Positions 16,385 through 24,883 of a DNA stretch of 52,813 bases are shown here, one piece after another. The stretch is from positions 1-52,813 of the forward strand of contig NZ_NEUE01000306.1 in the NCBI RefSeq assembly GCF_002910905.1, given 5' to 3'. Origin of the DNA: Streptomyces sp. SM11 (GTDB taxonomy: Bacteria; Actinomycetota; Actinomycetes; Streptomycetales; Streptomycetaceae). Under the pieces are notes generated by a model. That model saw only the letters and a list, made by a program, of their open reading frames with translations. It was not told the origin of the DNA and ran no database searches. Position 1 is the stretch's first letter; every line of letters starts with the position of its first letter. The translations under genes and the position numbers were made by a program.

Positions 16385-17539
16385 TCAGCGCCCCTTCGGC
16401 AGGCCGAGGATGCGCTCGGCGACGATGTTCCGCTGGATCTGGGAGGTGCCCGCGGCGATCGTGTAGGAGAGGGAGGAGAGCCGGTCCAGGACCCATTCCC
16501 GGTCGGTGTCGAACGCGTCCGCCCCCAGCACCTGAGCCGCCGCCTCGTACAGCTCCTGGCGGGCCCCGGAGTAACGCAGCTTGAAGACCGAGCCGCCGGT
16601 GCCGGGGACCCCGCCCGTACGCTCCGACTCCGCCACGTTCCACTGCGTGAGCCGCCACAGGGCCCGGAATTCGGCGTTGAGTCCGCCGAGGCGCCGGCGC
16701 AGCACCGCGTCGTCCCACTTCCCGTTGCGCCGGGCCTCGTCGGCGAGCGCGTCCAGGGTGCGGCGGCAGGCGACGACCTCGCCGACGAAGGCCGTACCTC
16801 GTTCGTAGGAGAGGGTGACCATGGTGACCCGCCAGCCGTCGTTCTCCGCCCCCACGCGATGGGAGACGGGCACCCGGACCTCGTCGAGGAACACCTCCGC
16901 GAACTCCGTGGACCCGGCGAGCGTCCGCAGCGGCCGGACCGTGATGCCGGGTGCGTCCATCGGCATCGCCAGCCAGCTGATCCCCCGGTGCTTGGGCGCG
17001 GCCGGATCCGTACGCACCAGCAGTTCGCACCAGTCGGCGACCTCGGCGTGCGAGGTCCAGATCTTGCTGCCGCTGATCACGTAGGTGTCACCGTCGCGCA
17101 CGGCCCGCGTCCGCAGCGCGGCCAGGTCGGAGCCCGCGTCCGGCTCGCTGAACCCCTGGCACCAGATCTCGTCGCCGCGCAGCACCGGCGGCAGCCAGCG
17201 GGCCCGCTGCTCCGCCGTGCCCTCGGCGGCGACCGTCGGCCCGGCGTGCAGCAGTCCCACGAAGTTCGCCCCGACGTAGGGGGCGCCGGCCTTCTCCGTC
17301 TCCTCCAGGTAGATCAGGTGCTGGGTCGGGGTCGCGCCCCGCCCGCCCGCGTCCACCGGCCAGTGCAGGCCCGCGTACCCGGCGTCGTACAGCATCCGCT
17401 GCCAGGCGGTGTCGTACGCCCGGCGCGCGGGCCAGTCGTCGGGCGAGGGCTTCGGGGGCAGGCCGGGGAGCACGGCGGCCAGCCACTCCCGCAGCCGCCG
17501 CCGGAACTCCTCCTCGGCTTCCGTGTACGCGAGATCCAC
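16385..17539 (-). CDS. Acyl-CoA dehydrogenase, large subunit-type
   Basis: A 384-aa ACAD with IWCQGFSEPDAGSDLAALRT, GSKIWTSHAEVADW and the C-terminal AAGTSQIQRNIVAERILGLP. The canonical catalytic Glu of Y-E-G-T is Ala here, consistent with an obligate heteromer with the adjacent 331-aa ACAD. GTG at 17539 lies 11 bases after the amidohydrolase stop; the long open frame further upstream overlaps that gene and was discarded. The operon order is amidohydrolase, large ACAD, small ACAD. Confidence 0.92.
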   Translation of the reverse strand: MDLAYTEAEEEFRRRLREWLAAVLPGLPPKPSPDDWPARRAYDTAWQRMLYDAGYAGLHWPVDAGGRGATPTQHLIYLEETEKAGAPYVGANFVGLLHAGPTVAAEGTAEQRARWLPPVLRGDEIWCQGFSEPDAGSDLAALRTRAVRDGDTYVISGSKIWTSHAEVADWCELLVRTDPAAPKHRGISWLAMPMDAPGITVRPLRTLAGSTEFAEVFLDEVRVPVSHRVGAENDGWRVTMVTLSYERGTAFVGEVVACRRTLDALADEARRNGKWDDAVLRRRLGGLNAEFRALWRLTQWNVAESERTGGVPGTGGSVFKLRYSGARQELYEAAAQVLGADAFDTDREWVLDRLSSLSYTIAAGTSQIQRNIVAERILGLPKGR

Positions 17540-17550
17540 GACGCCGCCGC

Positions 17551-18744
17551 CTACTCGTCCAGGTCCAGGCCGAGCATCCGGATCGCGTTTCCGCGCATCA
17601 GTTTGTGGATGGTCTCCTCGTCCAGTCCCTTGACGTGGTCGAGGGCGACCTCCTTGGTGTGCGGGAAGGTCGAATCCACGTGCGGGTAGTCGGTCTCGAA
17701 GGTGGCGTTGTCGCGGCCGACGACGTCCAGCGACGCGATGCCGTGCTTGTCGCGGAAGAAGCAGCAGAACATCTGGCGGTAGTAGTACGTGGACGGCGGC
17801 TCGGGGATCAGATCGCGCACCCCGCCCCAGGCCCGGTGCTCCTCCCAGACGTCGTCGGCACGCTCCAGGGCGTACGGGATCCACCCCATCTGGCCCTCGC
17901 TGTAGGCCAGTTTCAGCGCCGGGAACTTCACCAGCACCCCGCTGAAGAGGAAGTCCATCATCGAGGCCATCGCGTTGTTGAAGGAGAGCGAGGCCTGCAC
18001 GGCGGGGGGTGCGTCCGGGGAGGCGGCGGGCATCTGGGAGCTGGACCCGATGTGCATGTTGACGACCGTGCCGGTCTCCTGGCAGACCGCGAAGAACGGG
18101 TCCCAGTAGCCGGTGTGGATGGACGGGAGGCCCAGATGGGTGGGGATCTCGGAGAAGGTGACCGCGCGCACCCCGCGCGCCGCGTTCCGCCTGATCTCCG
18201 CGACGGCCAGGTCGATGTCCCAGAGCGGAACGATGCAGAGCGGGATCAGCCGGCCGCCGCTGTCGCCGCACCACTCCTCGACCATCCAGTCGTTGTAGGC
18301 GCGTACGCAGGCGAGGGCGACGTCCTTGTCGTGCGCCTCGGCGAAGGTCTGCCCGCAGAAGCGCGGGAAGGTCGGGAAGCAGAGGGACGCCTCGACGTGG
18401 TTGAGGTCCATGTCCTTGAGGCGTTCGGCCGGATCCCAGCAGCCGGGCCGCATCTCGGCCCGTGTGATGCCTTCCAGCGTCATGTCGTCGCGGTCGAAGC
18501 CGACGGCGGCGATGTTCCGCTTGTACGGGAACTTCAGGTCCTCGTAGATCCACCAGTCGGTGGCCGGCCCGTCCGGGTCCATGGTGATGACGTACTTCCC
18601 GCCGGTGTACGCCAGCTCCCCGATGCCCGCGGTGAGCGGCTGCGGCCCGCGCTCGCGGTACTTCGCGGGCAGCCAGGTGGAGAAGAGGTGTGCGGGCTCG
18701 ATCACATGGTCGTCGACGCTGACGATCCGAGGCAGTTCCGTCAT
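17551..18744 (-). CDS. Amidohydrolase-2 family metal-dependent hydrolase
   Basis: A 397-aa TIM-barrel protein. VSVDDHVIEPAHLF at the N-terminus gives a D-x-H metal motif, and later come NMHIGSSS and the terminal ETDYPHVDSTFPHTKE (catalytic Asp region). This is the amidohydrolase_2 (ACMSD/decarboxylase-like) group, often linked to CoA-dependent ring or side-chain catabolism. ATG at 18744 is preceded by CGGAGGGG. It is the first gene of the minus-strand operon, divergent from the CoA ligase across two copies of the shared 17-bp operator. Confidence 0.9.
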   Translation of the reverse strand: MTELPRIVSVDDHVIEPAHLFSTWLPAKYRERGPQPLTAGIGELAYTGGKYVITMDPDGPATDWWIYEDLKFPYKRNIAAVGFDRDDMTLEGITRAEMRPGCWDPAERLKDMDLNHVEASLCFPTFPRFCGQTFAEAHDKDVALACVRAYNDWMVEEWCGDSGGRLIPLCIVPLWDIDLAVAEIRRNAARGVRAVTFSEIPTHLGLPSIHTGYWDPFFAVCQETGTVVNMHIGSSSQMPAASPDAPPAVQASLSFNNAMASMMDFLFSGVLVKFPALKLAYSEGQMGWIPYALERADDVWEEHRAWGGVRDLIPEPPSTYYYRQMFCCFFRDKHGIASLDVVGRDNATFETDYPHVDSTFPHTKEVALDHVKGLDEETIHKLMRGNAIRMLGLDLDE

Positions 18745-18790
18745 GGTGTCGTCCCCTCCGGCGCACCCGGCGTGGTCCCGGATGCGGGTT

Positions 18791-18807
18791 TCTGATGACC
18801 CGTCAGA
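18791..18807. promoter_or_regulatory. 17-bp palindrome, site 2 of a shared operator
   Basis: TCTGATGACCCGTCAGA lies 46 bases upstream of the amidohydrolase start. It follows the pattern TCTGAY-N5-CGTYAGA seen at 13448. Confidence 0.7.
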
Positions 18808-18880
18808 TTCGCTTGCGGAACTCAGGCTAGCCCCGCACCCCTGGACCGACAAGGCGCGCAGCCCTACGCTCTCCGCATTA

Positions 18881-18897
18881 TCTGACTGCTCGTCAGT
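18881..18897. promoter_or_regulatory. 17-bp palindrome, site 3 of a shared operator
   Basis: TCTGACTGCTCGTCAGT lies 14 bases before the CoA-ligase start codon and overlaps its likely transcription start. It has the same half-sites as sites 1 and 2, with weaker symmetry at the centre. Confidence 0.65.
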
Positions 18898-18911
18898 TCG
18901 GAGGGACCGCT

Positions 18912-20483
18912 GTGACCGCCGTGAACGACGTGACCGCATCCGCCCACGCCCTGGGCGCCTCGCGCACCTTCTGGGAGCTGATCGAACGCCGTGCCGCCCT
19001 CACCCCCGGCCTGCCGGTCCTGCTCCAGGAGGACCGGACCCTGACCTTCGGCGAGCTGCGGGACCGCGCCGAGCGGGTCGCCGCCGGGCTGTACGGAATG
19101 GGCGTGCGGGCAGGCAGCGTGGTGGCCTGGCAGCTGCCGACCCGGCCGGAGACGGCCCTGCTCTCCTTCGCCCTGTCCCGGCTCGGGGCCGTACAGACGC
19201 CGGTCATCCCGTTCTACCGGGACCGCGAGGTGCGGTTCGCGCTGCGGGAGTCGGGGGCCGCGTTCTTCGCCGTGCCCGGCGTGTGGCGCGGCTTCGACCA
19301 CACCACGATGGCCGAGCGGATCACCGCGGAACTCCCCGGCCCGCCGCAGGTCTTCGAGGCGTACGACGTCCTCCCCGACGGCGACCCGTCCGTGCTGCCG
19401 CCGCCGCCCGCGCCGTCGTCCGGCACAGAGGTCCGCTGGATCTACTGGACCTCCGGCACCACCTCCGACCCCAAGGGTGTCCTGCACACCGACCGCTCCC
19501 TGATCGCGGGCGGCTCCTGCCTCGCCCACGCGCTGAAGCTCTCGGTGCGGGACGTGGGCTCGATGGCGTTCCCGTACGCCCATGTCGCCGGGCCCGACTA
19601 CACGGTGATGCTGCTGCTGTACGGGTTCCCGGCGGTGATGTTCGAGCAGTTCGCGCTGCCGGACGCGCTGGCGGAGTACCGGCGACACGGGGTGACCGTG
19701 GCCGGCGGCTCGACCGCGTTCTACGCGATGTTCCTGGCCGAGCAGCGCAAGGCCCCTGACCGGCCGCTCATCCCGTCCCTCCGCCTCCTCGCGGGCGGCG
19801 GTGCGCCGAAGCCGCCGGAGGTCCACCACGCGGTGGTCCGGGAGATGGGGGTCCAGCTCACCCACGGCTACGGCATGACCGAGGTCCCGATGATCACCAT
19901 GGGCACCCCGGACGACACGGTGGAGAACCTGGCCCTGACCGAGGGGCGGCCGCCGGAGGGGATGGAGATCCGGATCACCGACGAACGGGGCGAGCCGCTC
20001 CCGTACGGCGTGGAGGGCGAGGTGCGGCTGCGCGGGGAAGCGGTCTGCCGGGGCTACCTGGACACGGAAGCCTCCGCCGCGGCGTTCGACGCCGCGGGGT
20101 TCCTGATCACCGGGGACCTGGGCCGGGTCCAGGAGAGCGGGCATCTCACGCTCACCGGGCGGCTGAAGGACATCATCATCCGCAAGGGCGAGAACATCTC
20201 CGCCAAGGAGATCGAGGACCTGCTCCACACCCACCCCGCCGTCGCCGACGCGGCGGTCATCGGGCTGCCCGACCCGGAGCGCGGCGAACGCGTCTGCGCG
20301 GTGGTCGAACAACCCCCGGGCGCCCCGCCCCTGACCCTGGCCGCGCTCTCCGCCCATCTGCGGGAAGCGGGCCTGTCCGTCCACAAGGTGCCCGAGCAGC
20401 TGGAGGTGGTCGACGCCCTGCCCCGCAACGAGACGCTGCGCAAGGTACTCAAATACAAGCTGCGGGAACGGTTCGGCGGGTGA
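18912..20483 (+). CDS. AMP-dependent acyl-CoA synthetase/ligase
   Basis: A 523-aa ANL-superfamily enzyme: the phosphate loop YWTSGTTSDPKGVLH, the A5-like LTHGYGMTEVP, LITGDLGRV, and the hinge GRLKDIIIRKGENISAKEIE. The usual C-terminal catalytic Lys is in NETLRKVLKYKL. It would activate a carboxylic acid to an acyl-CoA, the entry step for the surrounding dehydrogenases. GTG at 18912 has CGGAGGG upstream. The third operator copy overlaps its promoter. Confidence 0.93.
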   Translation: MTAVNDVTASAHALGASRTFWELIERRAALTPGLPVLLQEDRTLTFGELRDRAERVAAGLYGMGVRAGSVVAWQLPTRPETALLSFALSRLGAVQTPVIPFYRDREVRFALRESGAAFFAVPGVWRGFDHTTMAERITAELPGPPQVFEAYDVLPDGDPSVLPPPPAPSSGTEVRWIYWTSGTTSDPKGVLHTDRSLIAGGSCLAHALKLSVRDVGSMAFPYAHVAGPDYTVMLLLYGFPAVMFEQFALPDALAEYRRHGVTVAGGSTAFYAMFLAEQRKAPDRPLIPSLRLLAGGGAPKPPEVHHAVVREMGVQLTHGYGMTEVPMITMGTPDDTVENLALTEGRPPEGMEIRITDERGEPLPYGVEGEVRLRGEAVCRGYLDTEASAAAFDAAGFLITGDLGRVQESGHLTLTGRLKDIIIRKGENISAKEIEDLLHTHPAVADAAVIGLPDPERGERVCAVVEQPPGAPPLTLAALSAHLREAGLSVHKVPEQLEVVDALPRNETLRKVLKYKLRERFGG

Positions 20484-20582
20484 GACAGGAAAGACGGGAG
20501 CGGCATGACGGGAGCCGCGTCACGGGAGCGGCGCACCGCCCCCGTAGCGGGCCGGTTTCCGCCCCCGCAACGCCCGGGACTC

Positions 20583-21104
20583 CTACGCGTCCGGCTCGAT
20601 CACCGTGAAGTACACGGCGAACGCCGCCACCACATCGCTCTCCGCGACCCGCCCGTCCCGGTCCGTGTCCAGGCTCTGGGCGGCGATGCCCGCGATCTCG
20701 GCACTCGCCCCGAGGACCCGGAGCGCCCGCTCGACCTCCGCCACCGGCGCTCTGCCGTCGTTCCCGCCGTCCGCGACCGCGATGACGGCCCGCAGGAACG
20801 GCCGGGCGATCTCGGCGAACCGCTCGGGATTGTCCCGGAGCCGCTTCACCGCCCCGCCCGCGAACTCCTCACGGGTGACCCGCTGGTCCCCGTCCACATC
20901 GGCGATCCCCGCCATGCCCTGCCAGAAGGCCTCGGCCCCGGTGTAGAGCGCCTGCCCCTTGTCACAGCGGGCCGTCGTACCGAACTCGGTGAGCAGACGG
21001 GCGGCTGCGGCATTGAAATCGGCACGATCGATGTAGCCGTTGCCGTCCTGGTCGAAGGCGGCGAATCGGTGCGCGATCTTTCGCTCGTACTCTGCGCTGT
21101 CCAT
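20583..21104 (-). CDS. EF-hand calcium-binding protein (calerythrin-like)
   Basis: A 173-aa protein with four EF-hand positions. Loop 1 is DQDGNGYIDRAD, loop 2 is DVDGDQRVTREE, loop 3 is degenerate (DGGNDGRAPVAE) and loop 4 is DTDRDGRVAESD. This is the sarcoplasmic-calcium-binding-protein/calerythrin arrangement known in actinomycetes, a cytosolic calcium buffer or sensor. ATG at 21104. It is convergent with the CoA ligase and not visibly in an operon. Confidence 0.92.
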   Translation of the reverse strand: MDSAEYERKIAHRFAAFDQDGNGYIDRADFNAAAARLLTEFGTTARCDKGQALYTGAEAFWQGMAGIADVDGDQRVTREEFAGGAVKRLRDNPERFAEIARPFLRAVIAVADGGNDGRAPVAEVERALRVLGASAEIAGIAAQSLDTDRDGRVAESDVVAAFAVYFTVIEPDA

Positions 21105-21188
21105 GCGGGGAGCGTACGACGCCCGCAGCGCTCACGTGTCACCGCGCAGCTCCTCCTGTGTGACAACCTCGCATCGGAGCCCACCGCT

Positions 21189-21563
21189 TCAGGCGCTCAG
21201 CGGCCTGCACTCCTCGTCGGTCGCGGTCAGCACGTCCGGGTAGACCTCGAAGAGCCGGCGCACCCCGAGCGCCCCGAGCACCTTGTTGACATGCGAACCG
21301 TCCTCCGCTCCCCGGGCCGGGAGGATCAGCCGCAGCCGGCCGCCGCAGGACTTCATCAGCCGGCGCGAGGCGATCAGCACGCCGACGCCGCTGGAGTCGC
21401 AGAAGAACACCTCGGACAGATCGAGCACCACATCGTGCTGCCCCTCCGCCACCGCCTCGTGTACGGACTGGCGCACGACGGGTGAAGTCGCCAGATCGAG
21501 TTCACCGCTGACGCGCAGCACGGTCCAGAAGCCCTGCTCCGCCTCGTCCACCTTGAGCGTCAC
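21189..21563 (-). CDS. STAS-domain anti-sigma factor antagonist
   Basis: About 124 aa of RsbV/SpoIIAA type. The phosphorylatable Ser lies in FFCDSSGVGVLIASRR, after the LRVSGELDLATSPVV strand. I prefer GTG 21563, which has GAGAGG at a good distance. The frame is open to 21659, giving 32 more residues from an ATG without a clear ribosome site. It is divergent from the sigma/anti-sigma pair at 21893-23874 and could feed into the same partner-switch, though that is inference. Confidence 0.88.
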   Translation of the reverse strand: MTLKVDEAEQGFWTVLRVSGELDLATSPVVRQSVHEAVAEGQHDVVLDLSEVFFCDSSGVGVLIASRRLMKSCGGRLRLILPARGAEDGSHVNKVLGALGVRRLFEVYPDVLTATDEECRPLSA

Positions 21564-21892
21564 GCGACTGGACCTCTCGTTCCGGGGCTCCCGGCAGTCC
21601 GGAAGTTTCCGTTCCTCGACGCGGCTGCCCAACCGCACCCCCATGAAACACCGACGCACCCACCGAGGCCCAGGACGTTTCCGGCGGAAAGAAGAACTTC
21701 GGCCCGTTTTCGCTGATCAGCGCGGCCGAGGAGGCATCCGGGCCGAGAATCGACTACCGTCGTCGGCCACGCGCCGCGGGAAGAGAGTTGCCACAAAGGC
21801 GCGTGCGCCGCACACCCGGCGGACTACATTCGGTCCGCACGGGCACAGGGCGGATCACGGAGCTGGGCGACAGGGCCGGGGCTGGGGGGTTC
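21564..21892. promoter_or_regulatory. 329-bp divergent region between STAS and sigma genes
   Basis: No gene is supported here. The part around 21680-21720 is relatively AT-rich and probably holds the divergent promoters. The STAS frame extends into it from the left and the sigma frame from the right, but neither extension has a ribosome site. Confidence 0.4.
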
Positions 21893-22486
21893 ATGGCGAA
21901 GGACACGGCACCCCGCTGGGACCGCCGGATGCAGCAGAGGCTGGCCCGCGGCGAGGCGGCGGCGCTCGGAGAGCTCTACGACCGGTTCGCGGCCCTGGTC
22001 CACAGCCAGGCGCACCGGATGCTCGACGACGAGGACGCCGCCGACCTGGTGACCCGCGAGGTCTTCGCCCAGGTCTGGGAGGACCCCGAGGCGTACGACC
22101 CGAAGCAGGGCTCGATGCGCTCCTGGGTGGCCCACCTCACCCACCGCCGGTCCGTCCAGCGGCTGCGCCGCGCCGCGACCTCCTCGTACGAGGCGGAGCA
22201 CGGCGAGGGCACGGCGCCCGACCCGGAGGAGCTGGAGCGGCGGGTGCGCGGCGCCACGGCCGCCGCCCGCGCCGACTACATCGTCTCCTCGATGCCCGTA
22301 CCGCTGCGGCAGGCCCTGGAACTGGCGTACGTCCAGCGCCGGGACTACCGGCAGACCGCCGCCGATCTCGGAGTCACCGAGGACGAGGCACGCCGCCGGC
22401 TGCGGCTGGGGCTGCAGCTGCTCTCCACGGCGAACGCCCGCCCGCCCGAAGGGTCCTCGCCGCCCGGTTACGGACGGGCCCGGTGA
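21893..22486 (+). CDS. ECF-like RNA polymerase sigma factor
   Basis: A 197-aa protein with a sigma-2 region (LYDRFAALVHSQAHRML, then DLVTREVFAQVWEDPEAYDP and MRSWVAHLTHRRSVQRLRR) and a sigma-4 HTH (VPLRQALELAYVQRRDYRQTAADLGVTEDEARRRLRLG, cited in parts). The ATG at 21893 starts the family-aligned region. Its TGA overlaps the GTG of the next gene (GTGA at 22483-22486), the usual sigma/anti-sigma coupling. Confidence 0.93.
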   Translation: MAKDTAPRWDRRMQQRLARGEAAALGELYDRFAALVHSQAHRMLDDEDAADLVTREVFAQVWEDPEAYDPKQGSMRSWVAHLTHRRSVQRLRRAATSSYEAEHGEGTAPDPEELERRVRGATAAARADYIVSSMPVPLRQALELAYVQRRDYRQTAADLGVTEDEARRRLRLGLQLLSTANARPPEGSSPPGYGRAR

Positions 22487-23874
22487 ACGGCGACGGACGC
22501 GCGAACGAGGGCGGCGAGGAGGAAGTGCGCGGTGCCCACCGGATACCGGGCCCGCGCGGGGCGGCGGACGACCTCGGCCTGGAGTCGGTGGCGCTGCCTC
22601 CCCTGCCGCCGCCCGGCGGGACCGCCCCCGACGAGGCCGTGCCGGAGCAGTCGCAGCCGCAGTCCGCGTCGGGCGACGTACCGGAGGCACCCGCCCCGGC
22701 GCACGGTCGCCCCGGGCCCGCACCCGAGCCCGCACCGGACCCCGCCCCGGAGCCGCTCATGGCCTCCGCCCCGGTCCTCCCCCACCGGGTACTCAAGTCC
22801 CTGCTCGGCGCCTGGGCGCTGGCCGCCTGCTCGGCCGGGGAGACCGCCGCCGTGGAGGACCACCTCACCGAGTGCGCGCCGTGCGCGGACGAGGCCCTGC
22901 GGCTGCGGGGCGCGGTGGGGCTGCTGCAAACCGACGGCTCCCTGGACCTCGACCCGACGCTGCGGTCCCGGGTGATCGACGGCTGCCTGGGCCGCCGCCC
23001 GGCCCGGATCCCGGTACCGGAGTGGGCCGCCCCGTACGACGCCGAGACCGCCCGGCTCGACGCGCTGCTCCGCGACATCGGGGACTCCGAGTGGCACGCG
23101 CCGGTGCGCCTGCGGTGGTTCGAGGAGGAGCGCGAGGTCAGCCGCAGGACCACGGTCGCCGGCGTGCTCGGCCACCTGATGGCGGTCGACGGGCTGCTGT
23201 CCGCCGCCCTCGGCCTCGACGACCCGCTCGGCGGCGGCGAGGTGCCGCTGGACCCCACCGAGCGCACCGAGTCGTACTGGTCGGCGACGGTCGCGCCGCC
23301 CACCCGGGCCGTCCGCGAGCCCTGGCGGGCCCAGAACCACGAGCTGATCCGTACGGCGTCCTTCGCCGGGCGGAACGTCGCCGAGACCTCCGTCTTCTAC
23401 CGGGCCTTCGCCCTGCCGCTCCAGGACGCACTGCTGGACCGCGCCTTCGAGTGCTGGGTACACGGCGGGGACATCGCCGACGCCGTCGACTACCCGTACC
23501 AGGCCCCGTCGGCGGCCCATCTGCACCGGATGATCGACCTGGCGGCCCGGATGCTCCCGGCCGCCCTGGCGGGACGCCGCCGTGCCGGGCTGGCCGGACC
23601 GGCGAAGGACCTGGTCGCGGCCGGTGCGCCGGGCCGCTCGGTCCATCTGGAGATCGAGGGCAACGGCGGAGGCGACTGGTACATCGCGCTGGACTCGCCG
23701 GCCGCCGTCGGCTCGCCCGACCGCACGGTGGCACAGGTGGCCCTGGACGGGGTCGAGTTCTGCCGGCTCGTCGCGGGCCACATCTCGCCGGTGGAAGCGG
23801 CCGCGGGCCAGGAGGGCGACCGCGAGGCCATCCGCGACGTGCTGTTCGCGGCGGCCGCACTCAGCCGGCTGTAG
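22483..23874 (+). CDS. Zinc-finger anti-sigma factor fused to MDMPI/DinB-like domain
   Basis: A 463-aa protein. Residues 1-90 are Pro/Ala/Glu-rich. Residues about 100-150 hold an anti-sigma zinc-binding motif, H-L-T-E-C-A-P-C (H-x3-C-x2-C). Residues about 180-330 match the maleylpyruvate-isomerase N-terminal DinB-like fold (VAGVLGHLMAVDGLLSAALG, CWVHGGDIADAVDYPY), followed by a small C-terminal domain. It should hold the coupled sigma factor. The DinB-type part may bind a thiol such as mycothiol, which would make it a redox sensor; that is inference. There is no transmembrane segment. Confidence 0.88.
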   Translation: MNGDGRANEGGEEEVRGAHRIPGPRGAADDLGLESVALPPLPPPGGTAPDEAVPEQSQPQSASGDVPEAPAPAHGRPGPAPEPAPDPAPEPLMASAPVLPHRVLKSLLGAWALAACSAGETAAVEDHLTECAPCADEALRLRGAVGLLQTDGSLDLDPTLRSRVIDGCLGRRPARIPVPEWAAPYDAETARLDALLRDIGDSEWHAPVRLRWFEEEREVSRRTTVAGVLGHLMAVDGLLSAALGLDDPLGGGEVPLDPTERTESYWSATVAPPTRAVREPWRAQNHELIRTASFAGRNVAETSVFYRAFALPLQDALLDRAFECWVHGGDIADAVDYPYQAPSAAHLHRMIDLAARMLPAALAGRRRAGLAGPAKDLVAAGAPGRSVHLEIEGNGGGDWYIALDSPAAVGSPDRTVAQVALDGVEFCRLVAGHISPVEAAAGQEGDREAIRDVLFAAAALSRL

Positions 23875-23878
23875 GACC

Positions 23879-23932
23879 GGCCGGCCATCAGAGGGTGGCC
23901 GGCCATCAGAGGGCGGCCGGCCATCAGGGGGC
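23879..23932. repeat. Three tandem 18-bp repeats downstream of the anti-sigma gene
   Basis: Units GGCCGGCCATCAGAGGGT, GGCCGGCCATCAGAGGGC and GGCCGGCCATCAGGGGGC occupy 23879-23932. Each unit contains the palindrome GGCCGGCC. They lie between the convergent anti-sigma and purU stops. Confidence 0.9.
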
Positions 23933-23952
23933 GGCCGCCCAAGGCCTTTCGG

Positions 23953-24855
23953 CTACGCGAAGATCACTGTACGACGGCCGTTGAGCAGGATGCGCCGCTC
24001 CGCGTGCCACTTCACCGCGCGCGCCAGCGCCTGGCACTCCACGTCCCGGCCGATGGCGACGAGCTGGTCGGGCGTCACGTCGTGACCGACGCGCTCGACC
24101 TCCTGCTCGATGATCGGGCCCTCGTCGAGGTCGGCGGTGACGTAGTGCGCGGTCGCGCCGATCAGCTTCACGCCGCGCGCGTGCGCCTGGTGGTAGGGCT
24201 TGGCGCCCTTGAAGCTCGGCAGGAACGAGTGGTGGATGTTGATGATCCGGCCGCTCAGCTGCTTGCACAGGTCGTCGGAGAGGACCTGCATGTAGCGGGC
24301 GAGGACGACCAGCTCGACGTCCTCCTCGCGGACCAGCTCCAGGAGCCGCGCCTCGGCCTCCGGCTTGTTGTCCTTCGTCACCGGGAGGTGCCGGAAGGGG
24401 ATGCCGTACGAGGCGACGAGGTCGGCGAAGTCCGTGTGGTTGGAGACGACGGCCGCGATCTCGACCGGCAGCGCGCCGGTGCGGGAGCGGAAGAGCAGGT
24501 CGTTGAGGCAGTGGCCGAACTTGCTGACCATCAGCACGATCCGCATGCGCTCCGCGGACCGGTGGATCTGCCACTCCATCCGGAAGGCCTCCCCGATCGC
24601 GGCGAAGCTGGCACGCAGCTTGTCCACCATCACGGTGGCGTCGGCCGAGAAGTGGACGCGCATGAAGAACAGGCCCGTGTCGTGGTCCCCGAACTGCTGA
24701 CTGTCCTCGATGTTGCAGCCGGTCATGAAGAGATAGCTCGACACGGCGTGCACGATGCCCTGTTTGTCGGGGCAGGAGAGCGTGAGGACGTACTGCTCGG
24801 TCGCGGCGGCGTCCGGGGCGGCGGCGGAGGCGGGGGCGGGCTGCGGCGCGGTCAT
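23953..24855 (-). CDS. purU: Formyltetrahydrofolate deformylase
   Basis: A 300-aa PurU. It has an N-terminal ACT domain (YVLTLSCPDKQGIVHAVSSY) and a C-terminal formyl-transferase fold with SNHTDFADLVASYGIP, the catalytic-site INIHHSFLPSFKGAKPYHQA and AHYVTADLDEGPIIEQ. It hydrolyses 10-formyl-THF to formate and THF, balancing one-carbon pools. I use the ATG at 24855; six codons upstream is another ATG. It lies 28 bases after the SCO4402-like stop and may be co-transcribed with it. Confidence 0.96.
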   Translation of the reverse strand: MTAPQPAPASAAAPDAAATEQYVLTLSCPDKQGIVHAVSSYLFMTGCNIEDSQQFGDHDTGLFFMRVHFSADATVMVDKLRASFAAIGEAFRMEWQIHRSAERMRIVLMVSKFGHCLNDLLFRSRTGALPVEIAAVVSNHTDFADLVASYGIPFRHLPVTKDNKPEAEARLLELVREEDVELVVLARYMQVLSDDLCKQLSGRIINIHHSFLPSFKGAKPYHQAHARGVKLIGATAHYVTADLDEGPIIEQEVERVGHDVTPDQLVAIGRDVECQALARAVKWHAERRILLNGRRTVIFA

Positions 24856-24883
24856 CCTCGTAGCGTGCCACACCCGCCGGTCG

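Noticed and set aside
21283..22482. N-terminal extension of the anti-sigma frame by 400 codons
   Set aside because: It overlaps the sigma gene in another frame; the GTGA overlap at 22483 gives the natural start.
23879..23932. Tandem units considered as a CRISPR array
   Set aside because: Units are directly adjacent with no spacers and no cas genes nearby.
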